From: an uncultured Methanobrevibacter sp.
Lineage (GTDB): Archaea; Methanobacteriota; Methanobacteria; Methanobacteriales; Methanobacteriaceae
Direction of reading: 5' to 3'
NCBI RefSeq assembly: GCF_937881195.1
Contig: NZ_CALGFC010000008.1
Span: 1 to 14,905, forward strand
Length of the DNA stretch: 14,905 nucleotides
The stretch's first letter is position 1, and every line of letters starts with the position of its first letter. Shown here piece after piece: positions 6,263 through 12,700 of the stretch. The notes below the pieces were generated by a model that ran no database searches, was not told where the DNA came from, and saw only the letters and a list, made by a program, of their open reading frames with translations. The position numbers were made by a program, and so were the translations under genes.

Positions 6263-8065
6263 TCAATATAAACTTAAAAAGTTGAAAAACTTGGTTAAAC
6301 CCCATCTAAACAAAGCTAAACCATCAGCCCCTCCTTTTATAGAAGCAGATGAATCTTTATATAATTCTCCAGTACTCAATGATACTGGATTATTATCACT
6401 TTTATAAGTTTGTAAACCACTCCAAATTCTAGCTCCACCAGAATTTTTAACAAACCATTTGGTTGTAGAAGTTATCCAGCTATTGGACATACCATAGTTA
6501 CCTTTGTAAATCATCGGAGTTATAATATCCAAATATTTACCAATTTTAGGAATATTTTGGCCATAATAATAAGCGTCTGAAGAGGTTTCAGGCATTACAG
6601 CTGCTGAAAGAAGAATGTTAGGATTATACTTATTAACATAGGATTTAGCCTGACTTACAAACTTAGTAATAGCTTTTTCACCAGTAACACCATTTGAATA
6701 GCTATATTTATAAGCAGTACCCGGATATCTAAGATAATCTAAATGTATTCCCCCAATATAATCCATTCTAGAGTAAGTTTTTATTTTAGATAAAATCTTA
6801 TTAAACTGAGCTTGATTATAAGTTTTTTTACTAGTGTCAATAGGATTTATCCATTTCCCATTTGCATAGAAACATTGAATCCATAAATGAGTTTTTATAC
6901 CCTTTTTAGCTGCATTTTTAGCCCATTTGATGACATTAGACTTCCCATATTGCGATATAGTTGCTTCATGTAAGAAAACATTTCCGATACCAGATTCAGC
7001 TAATTTTTCAAAGTTAACATTATAAAAATCTTTACTTTGTACCCATATAGAGTTGGTATTAGGAACACTTTTTGTTTTTGAAGTTCTAGTATATTTTGGG
7101 ATATATTTATTAATTTTATTAGAACTACTAATCTTCAAAGTTACATATTTTGGGAGTTTATTTTTATAATAATCATAGTTTAGAACAGAAGCAAACATAT
7201 AGACCGCAGTTTGATACTGAATTTTACTATTTTTAGTCCTAGAAATATAATTTGGAACTTTATTATACTTATCAATATATTTTGTAGTTTTTAAGCTATA
7301 TTTATAATAATTTGATTGATAAATATTGGCTTTAATGTTTGTTCCAGATGGTTTTGTTGGGTTTTTAATATTATAATTTACAGTAACTCTTGAATTACTA
7401 TTTTTCTTTTGATATTCAATTGTTTTAGTCATTAAATATGTAAATTCTGGAACAGAATATCTATATCCCTCAACAGTAACATAAGAAGGCAACCTCTTAT
7501 TTTTTAAAACATATTTTTTAAGATTTTTTGATGAAGAAATAACTCCTTTTTGAGAAACTGTTTTAGAAGAACCTATAGAACTAAGTTTAGCTTTAGAGGT
7601 TGTGGAAACTTTAGAAGCCGCATGGGCTTTAATAACTCCTTTTGAATGATCTGCATTGTTTGCAGGAATTATTATATTACTACCATCAGCAGAACTACTA
7701 CTTTTATAAATAGGATTTTCCTGTAAAAAGTTAAAATTGTTTTGATTTTCCAAACTAGCTACAACGCTGAAGGATAAAAAAAGAGTTAAAGTCAAAAATA
7801 GTATTAATACAAATCTATTTAAATTATTATCTATATTAGCTAATTTAAAAATTTTATATTTAATATTAGTATCCTTAATATTGTTATCTTTAATATTAGT
7901 ATTCTTAATATTATTATATTTAATATTAGTATCCTTAATATTATTATATTTAATATTAGTATTCTTAATATTATTATCGTTAATACTAATACTCTTTGAA
8001 GAAAAATCATGAGTATTAATATCTACATTTTTATAATTATTATCATTATCACTATTAAATTTCAT
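6263..8065 (-). CDS. Secreted pseudomurein-binding protein with C-terminal glycoside-hydrolase-like TIM barrel (paralogue 1)
   Basis: A 600-residue protein. Residues 1-80 are an unusual Asn/Lys/Ile-rich extension made largely of a 10-residue repeat (NNIKNTNIKY and NNIKDTNIKY). A signal peptide follows (NRFVLILFLTLTLFLSFSVVAS, about 84-104). A Ser-rich linker leads to one pair of wall-binding units: a classic pseudomurein-binding repeat at 170-215 (RLPSYVTVEGYRYSVPEFTYL) and a companion unit at 252-310 (VPNYISRTKNSKIQYQTAVY). Residues 338-600 form a barrel-like domain with GIGNVFLHE, THLWIQCFY, GIHLDYLRYPG (439-449), a MPE motif at 491, DIITPMIYKGNYG and a final LFRWG. The HLDYLRYP block resembles motifs at strand ends in glycoside-hydrolase-like barrels of the DUF187/DUF4015 type. 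It is not the C71 endoisopeptidase domain known from PeiW and PeiP. The likely role is binding and cutting or remodelling cell wall outside the membrane. The start ATG has only a weak upstream GGT, but no other in-frame start precedes the signal peptide. Confidence 0.8.
   Translation of the reverse strand: MKFNSDNDNNYKNVDINTHDFSSKSISINDNNIKNTNIKYNNIKDTNIKYNNIKNTNIKDNNIKDTNIKYKIFKLANIDNNLNRFVLILFLTLTLFLSFSVVASLENQNNFNFLQENPIYKSSSSADGSNIIIPANNADHSKGVIKAHAASKVSTTSKAKLSSIGSSKTVSQKGVISSSKNLKKYVLKNKRLPSYVTVEGYRYSVPEFTYLMTKTIEYQKKNSNSRVTVNYNIKNPTKPSGTNIKANIYQSNYYKYSLKTTKYIDKYNKVPNYISRTKNSKIQYQTAVYMFASVLNYDYYKNKLPKYVTLKISSSNKINKYIPKYTRTSKTKSVPNTNSIWVQSKDFYNVNFEKLAESGIGNVFLHEATISQYGKSNVIKWAKNAAKKGIKTHLWIQCFYANGKWINPIDTSKKTYNQAQFNKILSKIKTYSRMDYIGGIHLDYLRYPGTAYKYSYSNGVTGEKAITKFVSQAKSYVNKYNPNILLSAAVMPETSSDAYYYGQNIPKIGKYLDIITPMIYKGNYGMSNSWITSTTKWFVKNSGGARIWSGLQTYKSDNNPVSLSTGELYKDSSASIKGGADGLALFRWGLTKFFNFLSLY
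7861..7980. repeat. 30-bp in-frame minisatellite (four copies) encoding the N-terminal extension
   Basis: Four 30-base units at 7861-7890, 7891-7920, 7921-7950 and 7951-7980. Each begins TAATATTAGTAT and contains a second TAATATT word. Units 1 and 3 carry ATCC and units 2 and 4 ATTC, a 60-base higher-order pattern coding for alternating D and N. Thirty bases equal ten codons, so copy changes would keep the frame. Confidence 0.92.
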
Positions 8066-8190
8066 ACCAAAAATATTTATACCGCCTACTAGCTATAAAT
8101 CTTCATCAGAATATAAATATAATTAAATAAATTAAATTTAAGATATATATTTTAAAATAAATTATATTTACATATTTTATAATAAAATAA

Positions 8191-8250
8191 AATATATTTA
8201 AAATGTATATAATTAAATAAAATATATTTAAAACATATATAATTAAATAA
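8191..8250. repeat. 30-bp direct repeat in the leader of paralogue 1
   Basis: Bases 8191-8220 and 8221-8250 are AATATATTTAAAA, a variable TG/CA pair, then TATATAATTAAATAA. The 20-base word AATTAAATAAATTAAATTTA also occurs at both 8121 and 8241, so the leader has grown by duplication. Confidence 0.85.
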
Positions 8251-8262
8251 ATTAAATTTAGA

Positions 8263-8275
8263 TACCTTATATATT
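8263..8275 (-). promoter_or_regulatory. Putative promoter (TATA block) of paralogue 1, shared with paralogue 2
   Basis: The plus strand has TACCTTATATATT; on the minus strand this is AATATATAAGGTA, a good archaeal TATA box. The same 13 bases occur at 12688-12700 upstream of the second paralogue, also about 200 bases before the start. Predicted initiation near 8240 gives a leader of about 175 bases. Confidence 0.5.
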
Positions 8276-8280
8276 AAAAT

Positions 8281-8569
8281 GAAAGACAATTAGCTATTAA
8301 ATTTCAAACAATATGTTTATTTTTAATTATAATAACAATCTCAAAATATTAACCATTCCGAAATATTTAACACTTAACTAATATTATTAAAAACAATATA
8401 GCTGATTTAAAAATCTTTATTTGAAATAGAAATAATCTTTATTTCTCATTATAATTAATATTTATACCTATATTTGGCATTATTAATAAATATTACCCTC
8501 AAAAATAGTGAAAAAAGAATTTTTTAAAATATTTAAAATAAATATATCTTAAATAAAAATAAAAATTTA
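8281..8569. other. AT-rich noncoding spacer
   Basis: No gene is seen on either strand. The only structured item is an inverted repeat at 8428-8446 with 7-base arms AGAAATA/TATTTCT and a 5-base loop. The segment separates the promoter of paralogue 1 from the repeats that run into the hsdS relic. Confidence 0.55.
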
Positions 8570-8700
8570 GAATATAAAATAAAAGATTAGAATATAATAA
8601 TAAAAATTTAGAATATAAAATAAAAGATTAGAATATTTTAGAATATAAAATAAAAGATTAGAATATTTTAGAATATAAAATAAAAGATTAGAATATAATA
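8570..8700. repeat. 30-bp tandem repeat array next to the hsdS relic
   Basis: The unit GAATATAAAATAAAAGATTA plus ten bases occurs at 8570-8599, 8611-8640, 8641-8670 and 8671-8700. An 11-base word ATAAAAATTTA separates the first and second copies and recurs at 8701-8711, where it joins the relic reading frame. TAG or TAA occurs in every plus-strand frame, so the array is not coding now. Confidence 0.9.
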
Positions 8701-8708
8701 ATAAAAAT

Positions 8709-8968
8709 TTAGAAGAACAATTTCAGTTAATTTATAAAGAATGGTTTGTAGATTTTAATTTTCCTGATAAAAATGGAAATAGATATAAAGAAGATAGAAG
8801 TCTTATATCCAAATATTGAAGTTTTTGATAAGTTTAATTTAATAATAAAACCTTTTTTGAAAAAATATATAAAAATAACTTAGAAAGAAAAATTTAATCC
8901 AATTAAAAGAGATTTTACTCACTAAACTAATATTTGGAGAAATAAATGTTTTGGAAGTGGAAATTTAA
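8709..8968 (+). pseudogene. Relic of a type I restriction-modification specificity subunit (hsdS), C-terminal part
   Basis: Plus-strand fragments match the conserved parts of HsdS proteins in order. Frame one (8709-8816) reads LEEQFQLIYKEWFVDFNFPD, then KNGNRYK, the hallmark central region after the first target-recognition domain. A second frame from 8809 reads PNIEVFDKFNLIIKPFLKK. A third piece near 8874 gives NNLER. The last frame, from 8891, reads NLIQLKEILLTKLIFGEI and ends NVLEVEI with a stop at 8966-8968, the typical HsdS C-terminus (LRDLLLxKLMSGEI). At least three frame changes and loss of the whole second target-recognition domain make it non-functional. No hsdM or hsdR is visible. 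The family call rests on my recognition of these motifs, not a search. Confidence 0.8.
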
Positions 8969-8976
8969 AGAATTTC

Positions 8977-9525
8977 TTATGATTCTAATAAAAATAAAAA
9001 TTGTGAGAAAAATTCTTCAGCTCTATTAAGAGAGGTTTTTGCTTTAGAATGTGTTAGATTCTTTCCTAAATTATATTGAAACATAGATCTTTTGTTTCTT
9101 TCAAACTCAAATGATTCAATAGTTTCATTAGCCAATAATTCTGATTCATCAATATTTATTAAATCAAATGTTTCATTTTTTGCTTGTTCATAATCTTCTA
9201 TTAATTTATTTTTAAGTTTATCTTTAACAAAAACTATCAACGAATCACTTGTAATTTTATGGGCTATTTTATCCCCAACTTTATACCCATATTTTAATAA
9301 TACTGCATTAGCCATATAAAACATAGAATAATAAGAAATCACTAAAACCCACAAATCTGATTCATTATTTTCATAGATACTTTCTGCAAGTTCTAAACTT
9401 TCCTGTGATCTTGATAAATAAGTTTCTATGATTGATTCACTAGTTTTAGTTTTCTTGAGTAATCCGTCATTTAAATATTGTCTGACATTATTTTCTGCTT
9501 TTTTAATATTTTTTTCTGGAATCAA
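8977..9525 (-). CDS. HEPN-domain protein, toxin partner of the MNT nucleotidyltransferase
   Basis: A 182-residue, mostly helical protein of the HEPN/UPF0332 type. The central segment YYSMFYMANAVLLKYGYK at 65-82 and the HK at 89-90 are typical of the family; the C-terminal helix carries FEFERNKRSMFQYNLGKN. HEPN toxins usually have an R-x4-6-H ribonuclease motif. Here the expected spot is R146-SMFQ-Y151 with H159 further on, so the classic motif is not clearly kept. The start is TTG at 9525, eight bases after a strong AGGAGGT site; no ATG is near. It lies 20 bases behind the MNT gene, in the order common for MNT/HEPN pairs. The family partners are known to be controlled by nucleotide transfer from MNT to the HEPN protein. 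The function here is inferred from the pairing. Confidence 0.8.
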   Translation of the reverse strand: MIPEKNIKKAENNVRQYLNDGLLKKTKTSESIIETYLSRSQESLELAESIYENNESDLWVLVISYYSMFYMANAVLLKYGYKVGDKIAHKITSDSLIVFVKDKLKNKLIEDYEQAKNETFDLINIDESELLANETIESFEFERNKRSMFQYNLGKNLTHSKAKTSLNRAEEFFSQFLFLLES

Positions 9526-9545
9526 AGAAAATTACCTCCTGTTGT

Positions 9546-10127
9546 TTATTTTTCATTAATGCTTGATAATAATTGATAATAATCTTCAATTCCATATAAA
9601 ATTATATTTTGTTTTAATGCTTCACTTATTACTGTAAATTCTTTTTGGGATGCTAAATCGACGAATTCTTCAAAACTTAAAAAAATTGGATGAATATCAA
9701 ATGGGAAAATATTAAGTTTTCTTTCAATATTATTTTGATATTTTTCATCACATATAATTATTAAATCTATATCTGAATGTTTATTGTAAGTATTTTTTGC
9801 ATAAGATCCAAATAATAATACTATCTTCGGAAAATATGTCCTTTTTAAAATATTAAAAATATTATTCATATTTTTATTTTTTAAAATCTCTTCTCTTCTT
9901 TTATATTCCGCAGAAAAAAATTGAGGATTTGGATTTTTTATAGCTTTTACAATATTGGATGATCCTATTTTCTTTGTTTTGAGAATTTTAGCTTTAGATA
10001 ACTTTTTTATAATATCATAAGTATTTTTATAATCTTTATTTAATCCATTAGCGATATTCCTAATAGTTAAATCTTCACTATCCTTCGACAAAACATATTT
10101 TAAAATTTCAATAGAATTAGAGTTCAT
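9546..10127 (-). CDS. MNT-type nucleotidyltransferase antitoxin with N-terminal winged helix
   Basis: A 193-residue protein. Residues 1-65 look like a winged helix-turn-helix (EILKYVLSKDSEDLTIRNIA, then NTYDIIKKLSKAKILKTKKIG), able to bind the operon's own operator. Residues 85-185 are a minimal nucleotidyltransferase of the DNA polymerase beta fold. The signature G107-S108-x10-D119-x-D121 (LLFGSYAKNTYNKHSDIDL) is intact, and D144 in FPFDIHPIF is the likely third metal-binding acid. Members of this family transfer AMP from ATP to a tyrosine of the partner HEPN protein and so neutralise it. It is the first gene of the operon and has twin palindromes in front of it. Fusion of a DNA-binding module to the enzyme suggests one protein both represses and neutralises. 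Confidence 0.85.
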   Translation of the reverse strand: MNSNSIEILKYVLSKDSEDLTIRNIANGLNKDYKNTYDIIKKLSKAKILKTKKIGSSNIVKAIKNPNPQFFSAEYKRREEILKNKNMNNIFNILKRTYFPKIVLLFGSYAKNTYNKHSDIDLIIICDEKYQNNIERKLNIFPFDIHPIFLSFEEFVDLASQKEFTVISEALKQNIILYGIEDYYQLLSSINEK

Positions 10128-10142
10128 TTTATCATTTATTAG

Positions 10143-10183
10143 TTATGGTATTTCTACCATAATATTATGGTATTTATACCATA
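10143..10183. promoter_or_regulatory. Twin palindromic operators over the MNT/HEPN promoter
   Basis: Two copies of ATGGTA-n4-TACCAT. The first is at 10145-10160, and its arms extend to 8 bases (TTATGGTA/TACCATAA) at 10143-10162. The second is at 10167-10182, with 7-base arms at 10166-10183. Their centres are 22 bases apart, about two helical turns, so two dimers would bind the same DNA face. On the minus strand the second copy contains TATAAATA and abuts TTTATATGG, so it covers the TATA box; the first covers the predicted start near 10148-10158. This is the arrangement expected for autorepression, probably by the winged-helix MNT protein. Confidence 0.85.
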
Positions 10184-10269
10184 TAAATTTTTCCGATTAT
10201 CAACATGAAATTTTATTTATATCTAATTAAGAGTATATATCAAAGATTAAAAATTCAGAGACTATTGAA

Positions 10270-10295
10270 AATTAGAAAAAAAATAAAAAAATATT
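10270..10295 (-). terminator. Putative U-tract terminator of paralogue 2
   Basis: About 20 bases after the stop at 10310 the minus strand carries TTTTTTTATTTTTTTT. A long U-run soon after a stop is the usual intrinsic signal for archaeal RNA polymerase. No stable hairpin precedes it. Confidence 0.5.
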
Positions 10296-10309
10296 CAGAT
10301 AAAGATAGT

Positions 10310-12493
10310 TTATTTAATACCTAAAAGATTAAATAAATTAGCTATTCCCCATCTAAATATTACTATACCGTTTCCTCCACCAGCTAAAACAGATTTACAA
10401 TCAGCAGTTAATTCTGAAACTGAAAGTCTAGATAAATCTTCATCAGAATGATAAGCATATAATCCTCCCCAAACTTCAGCACCACCAGAATTATCTATAT
10501 ACCATTTAGTAGTTGATTGAATCCATGCATTATCCTTACCATAGTTTCCTTCATAAAGCATTGGTACTAAAACATCTAAATATTTACCTAGTCTTGGAGC
10601 ATCTTGACCATAGTAAATAGCAGCATCAGATTTTTCAGGCATTAATGCACCAGATAGAATAATTTTAGGATTTATATTTTTAACTGCAACTGAAAGTTGT
10701 CTTACAAACTCAGTTATAGCATCTGCACCATTTTTACCATTATCATAGCTAAAGATAGAAGCTTTATTAGAGCTACTTCCTGGATATCTTAAATAATCCA
10801 AGTGGATTCCAGCGACACCTGAAATACCGGCATAATATTTAGCCCTAGATATAACTTTATCAAAATAAGCTTGATTAAGAGCTTTTTTAGAATCAATTAT
10901 AGGATTAGTCCAAACTTTACTTGTAGCATTATAAAAGGTAGTAAACCAAATATGAATCTTAAAACCTTTTGAAGTAGCTGTTTTAATCCAGTTAATAGCT
11001 GTTGTTGGATTTTTAAATATATCTTCATGAATAAATATATTTCCTATTCCATATTTAGCAAGTAAATCTAAATCAACATTCTTCATGTCTCCAGAATGAA
11101 CCCAAATAGCATTTTTACTTGCAGACAAATTATAAGAAACATTACTACTTACTGAATCTCTTGAATACTTTGGAATATATTTATTTAAAGCACTGCTTTT
11201 TGAAACAGATAATGAAAGAGAAGTTGGTATTTTACTATACCTAGATATATAATCACCTATTCTTGCAAAACCATATACAGCTGTTTGATATTGAATTTTA
11301 CCATAAGATGAACTCACATAATTAGGTATTTTGTTATTACTATCAATATATTTAAATGTTCTTTTAGCTAAATCATAATATTTAGCTTTAGAGAATGTTT
11401 TTTTAATAGTAACTCCTGAAGGACTAGATGGATTTTTAACATTCCATTTAATAGTGATTGAATTACTCTTTTTTAAATATTTATAAACAATAGCTTTTGA
11501 AACTAAATAAGTATATTCTGGAATTGAAAATTTATATCCAGAAATAGTTATATAATTTGGTAGTTTACCATATTGAAGTACATAACTTTTAACAGTTCTA
11601 GAAGCTTGAAATATTGCTGATTGGGAAAGTTTAGTTGGTTTACTTGTTGATCCAACAGAAGAAGATCCAGCAGCTTGAGTGTTTGAAGAAGCTAAACTAG
11701 ATGAATTTCTATTATAAACAGGCAAATTTTTATTTAAGCTACTAGAAGATCCAACACTTATTGTTAATGTTGTTGGTAGTTTACCCCTAGCATAAATATA
11801 ATTTAAAACTTTGTTAAGTCCAAAAATAGCTGTTTGATACTGTATTTTACCAAGAGAAGATGTAACAAAATTTGGAGCACGATTATTTTTTTCTATATAA
11901 TTTACTATATTCTTTGCATAAGAATAATAAGTTTTAGAAGAAATTGTTCCTTTTATGCTGTTTCCAGATGGTTTAGATGGATTTTTAACATCATATTTTA
12001 CTTTTATACTTGATGTGATTTTATTATATTTGTAAGTAAGGGTCTTACTTAAAATATACATATATTCACTCATAGAATATTTGTAACCAGCTATAGTTAC
12101 ATAATTTGGTAACTTTTTATATTTCTTAATGTAATTATAAACTGATTTTGAAGCAGCTAATACACTACTTTGAGAAAGAGTTGTTGGATATTTAACAACA
12201 TTGGTTGAAGTTTTAAGCACTGTAGCTGAACTTGAAGAACTTCCATTAGAATTATCTGAAACAGACCCATTACTAGAATCGTTATCAGAAATACTATTTG
12301 AACTAGTTTCAGCTGATCCATCAGTAGCTAAAATTTCATCTGATAAGCTATTTATTTCTAAAACATTACTTGAATCATCACTTGATTCATTACTATTTAT
12401 TTCATTAGCAAAACTAAAACCCATTGTTAAAAAAACTAAAATACTAAATAATAAAAATATTTTAGCATATTTTGATTTTGAAAAATTACTAAT
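10310..12493 (-). CDS. Secreted pseudomurein-binding protein with C-terminal glycoside-hydrolase-like TIM barrel (paralogue 2)
   Basis: About 727 residues from an ATT codon at 12491-12493; 704 from the first ATG at 12424. The ATG has no ribosome-binding site and cuts through the signal peptide. From the ATT the sequence begins SNFSKSKYAKIFLLF and continues as ILVFLTMGFSFANE, a complete signal peptide, and GAGGT lies six bases upstream. Numbered from the ATG: a Ser/Asn/Asp-rich linker (8-80); two copies of a wall-binding pair, at 83-128 plus 165-220 and at 266-312 plus 345-403, offset by 183 residues (LPNYVTIAGYKYS and LPNYITISGYKFS); then the barrel domain at 438-704. That domain carries GIGNIFIHE, GIHLDYLRYPG (539-549, with D543), MPE at 595, VPMLYEGNYG and IFRWG, closely matching paralogue 1. 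It should act outside the membrane on pseudomurein; the reaction is not known and the glycan-hydrolase idea is inference. Confidence 0.82.
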   Translation of the reverse strand: MSNFSKSKYAKIFLLFSILVFLTMGFSFANEINSNESSDDSSNVLEINSLSDEILATDGSAETSSNSISDNDSSNGSVSDNSNGSSSSSATVLKTSTNVVKYPTTLSQSSVLAASKSVYNYIKKYKKLPNYVTIAGYKYSMSEYMYILSKTLTYKYNKITSSIKVKYDVKNPSKPSGNSIKGTISSKTYYSYAKNIVNYIEKNNRAPNFVTSSLGKIQYQTAIFGLNKVLNYIYARGKLPTTLTISVGSSSSLNKNLPVYNRNSSSLASSNTQAAGSSSVGSTSKPTKLSQSAIFQASRTVKSYVLQYGKLPNYITISGYKFSIPEYTYLVSKAIVYKYLKKSNSITIKWNVKNPSSPSGVTIKKTFSKAKYYDLAKRTFKYIDSNNKIPNYVSSSYGKIQYQTAVYGFARIGDYISRYSKIPTSLSLSVSKSSALNKYIPKYSRDSVSSNVSYNLSASKNAIWVHSGDMKNVDLDLLAKYGIGNIFIHEDIFKNPTTAINWIKTATSKGFKIHIWFTTFYNATSKVWTNPIIDSKKALNQAYFDKVISRAKYYAGISGVAGIHLDYLRYPGSSSNKASIFSYDNGKNGADAITEFVRQLSVAVKNINPKIILSGALMPEKSDAAIYYGQDAPRLGKYLDVLVPMLYEGNYGKDNAWIQSTTKWYIDNSGGAEVWGGLYAYHSDEDLSRLSVSELTADCKSVLAGGGNGIVIFRWGIANLFNLLGIK

Positions 12494-12504
12494 AATATTA
12501 CCTC
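12491..12504 (-). promoter_or_regulatory. Ribosome-binding site and ATT start of paralogue 2
   Basis: The minus strand reads GAGGT (12500-12504), AATATT, then ATT AGT AAT. The in-frame stop TGA lies directly upstream at 12503-12505, and no ATG, GTG or TTG occurs between it and the ATG at 12424. ATT at 12493 has ideal spacing and yields a full signal peptide. A sequencing error in an ATG is the alternative. Confidence 0.6.
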
Positions 12505-12687
12505 ACTTTTGTATCTATTAAATTTTCATCTAACAGATTAAGCCCCACAATTATGGTCCATAAAGTTTAAATTTACAAAGTCATATTTGAAAACTTAAAC
12601 AGCCATAATACTAAATCCGCCTCTAATTATCTAATAGCTAATTAAAAATATTATTATAAAGATTTAATATAATTAAATCAAATTAAA

Positions 12688-12700
12688 TACCTTATATATT
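12688..12700 (-). promoter_or_regulatory. Putative promoter (TATA block) of paralogue 2
   Basis: The plus strand has TACCTTATATATT, identical to 8263-8275. The minus-strand TATA box AATATATAAGG predicts initiation near 12665 and a leader of about 170 bases. The leader contains a dyad TTATGGTCCATAA (12551-12563) and a GGCGG word near 12617, the latter also present in the leader of paralogue 1 (near 8082). Confidence 0.5.

Noticed and set aside
8570..8700. CRISPR-like array
   Set aside because: The units are contiguous or separated by the same 11-base word. There are no unique spacers and no dyad repeat, so it is an ordinary tandem repeat.
10310..12493. Pseudomurein endoisopeptidase (PeiW/PeiP-type C71 peptidase)
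   Set aside because: The C-terminal domain does not show a Cys-His-Asp peptidase arrangement. The conserved blocks are barrel-like and acidic, and only one cysteine occurs (C676), not shared with paralogue 1.
12201..12521. Plus-strand 106-codon frame opposite the start of paralogue 2
   Set aside because: Antisense to the Ser/Asn linker and signal peptide, and it has no coding signals of its own.
12494..12687. Leader peptide or riboswitch in the long leader of paralogue 2
   Set aside because: Short ATG frames end after two to seven codons without ribosome-binding sites, and no known riboswitch fold is recognisable. Only small dyads are present.
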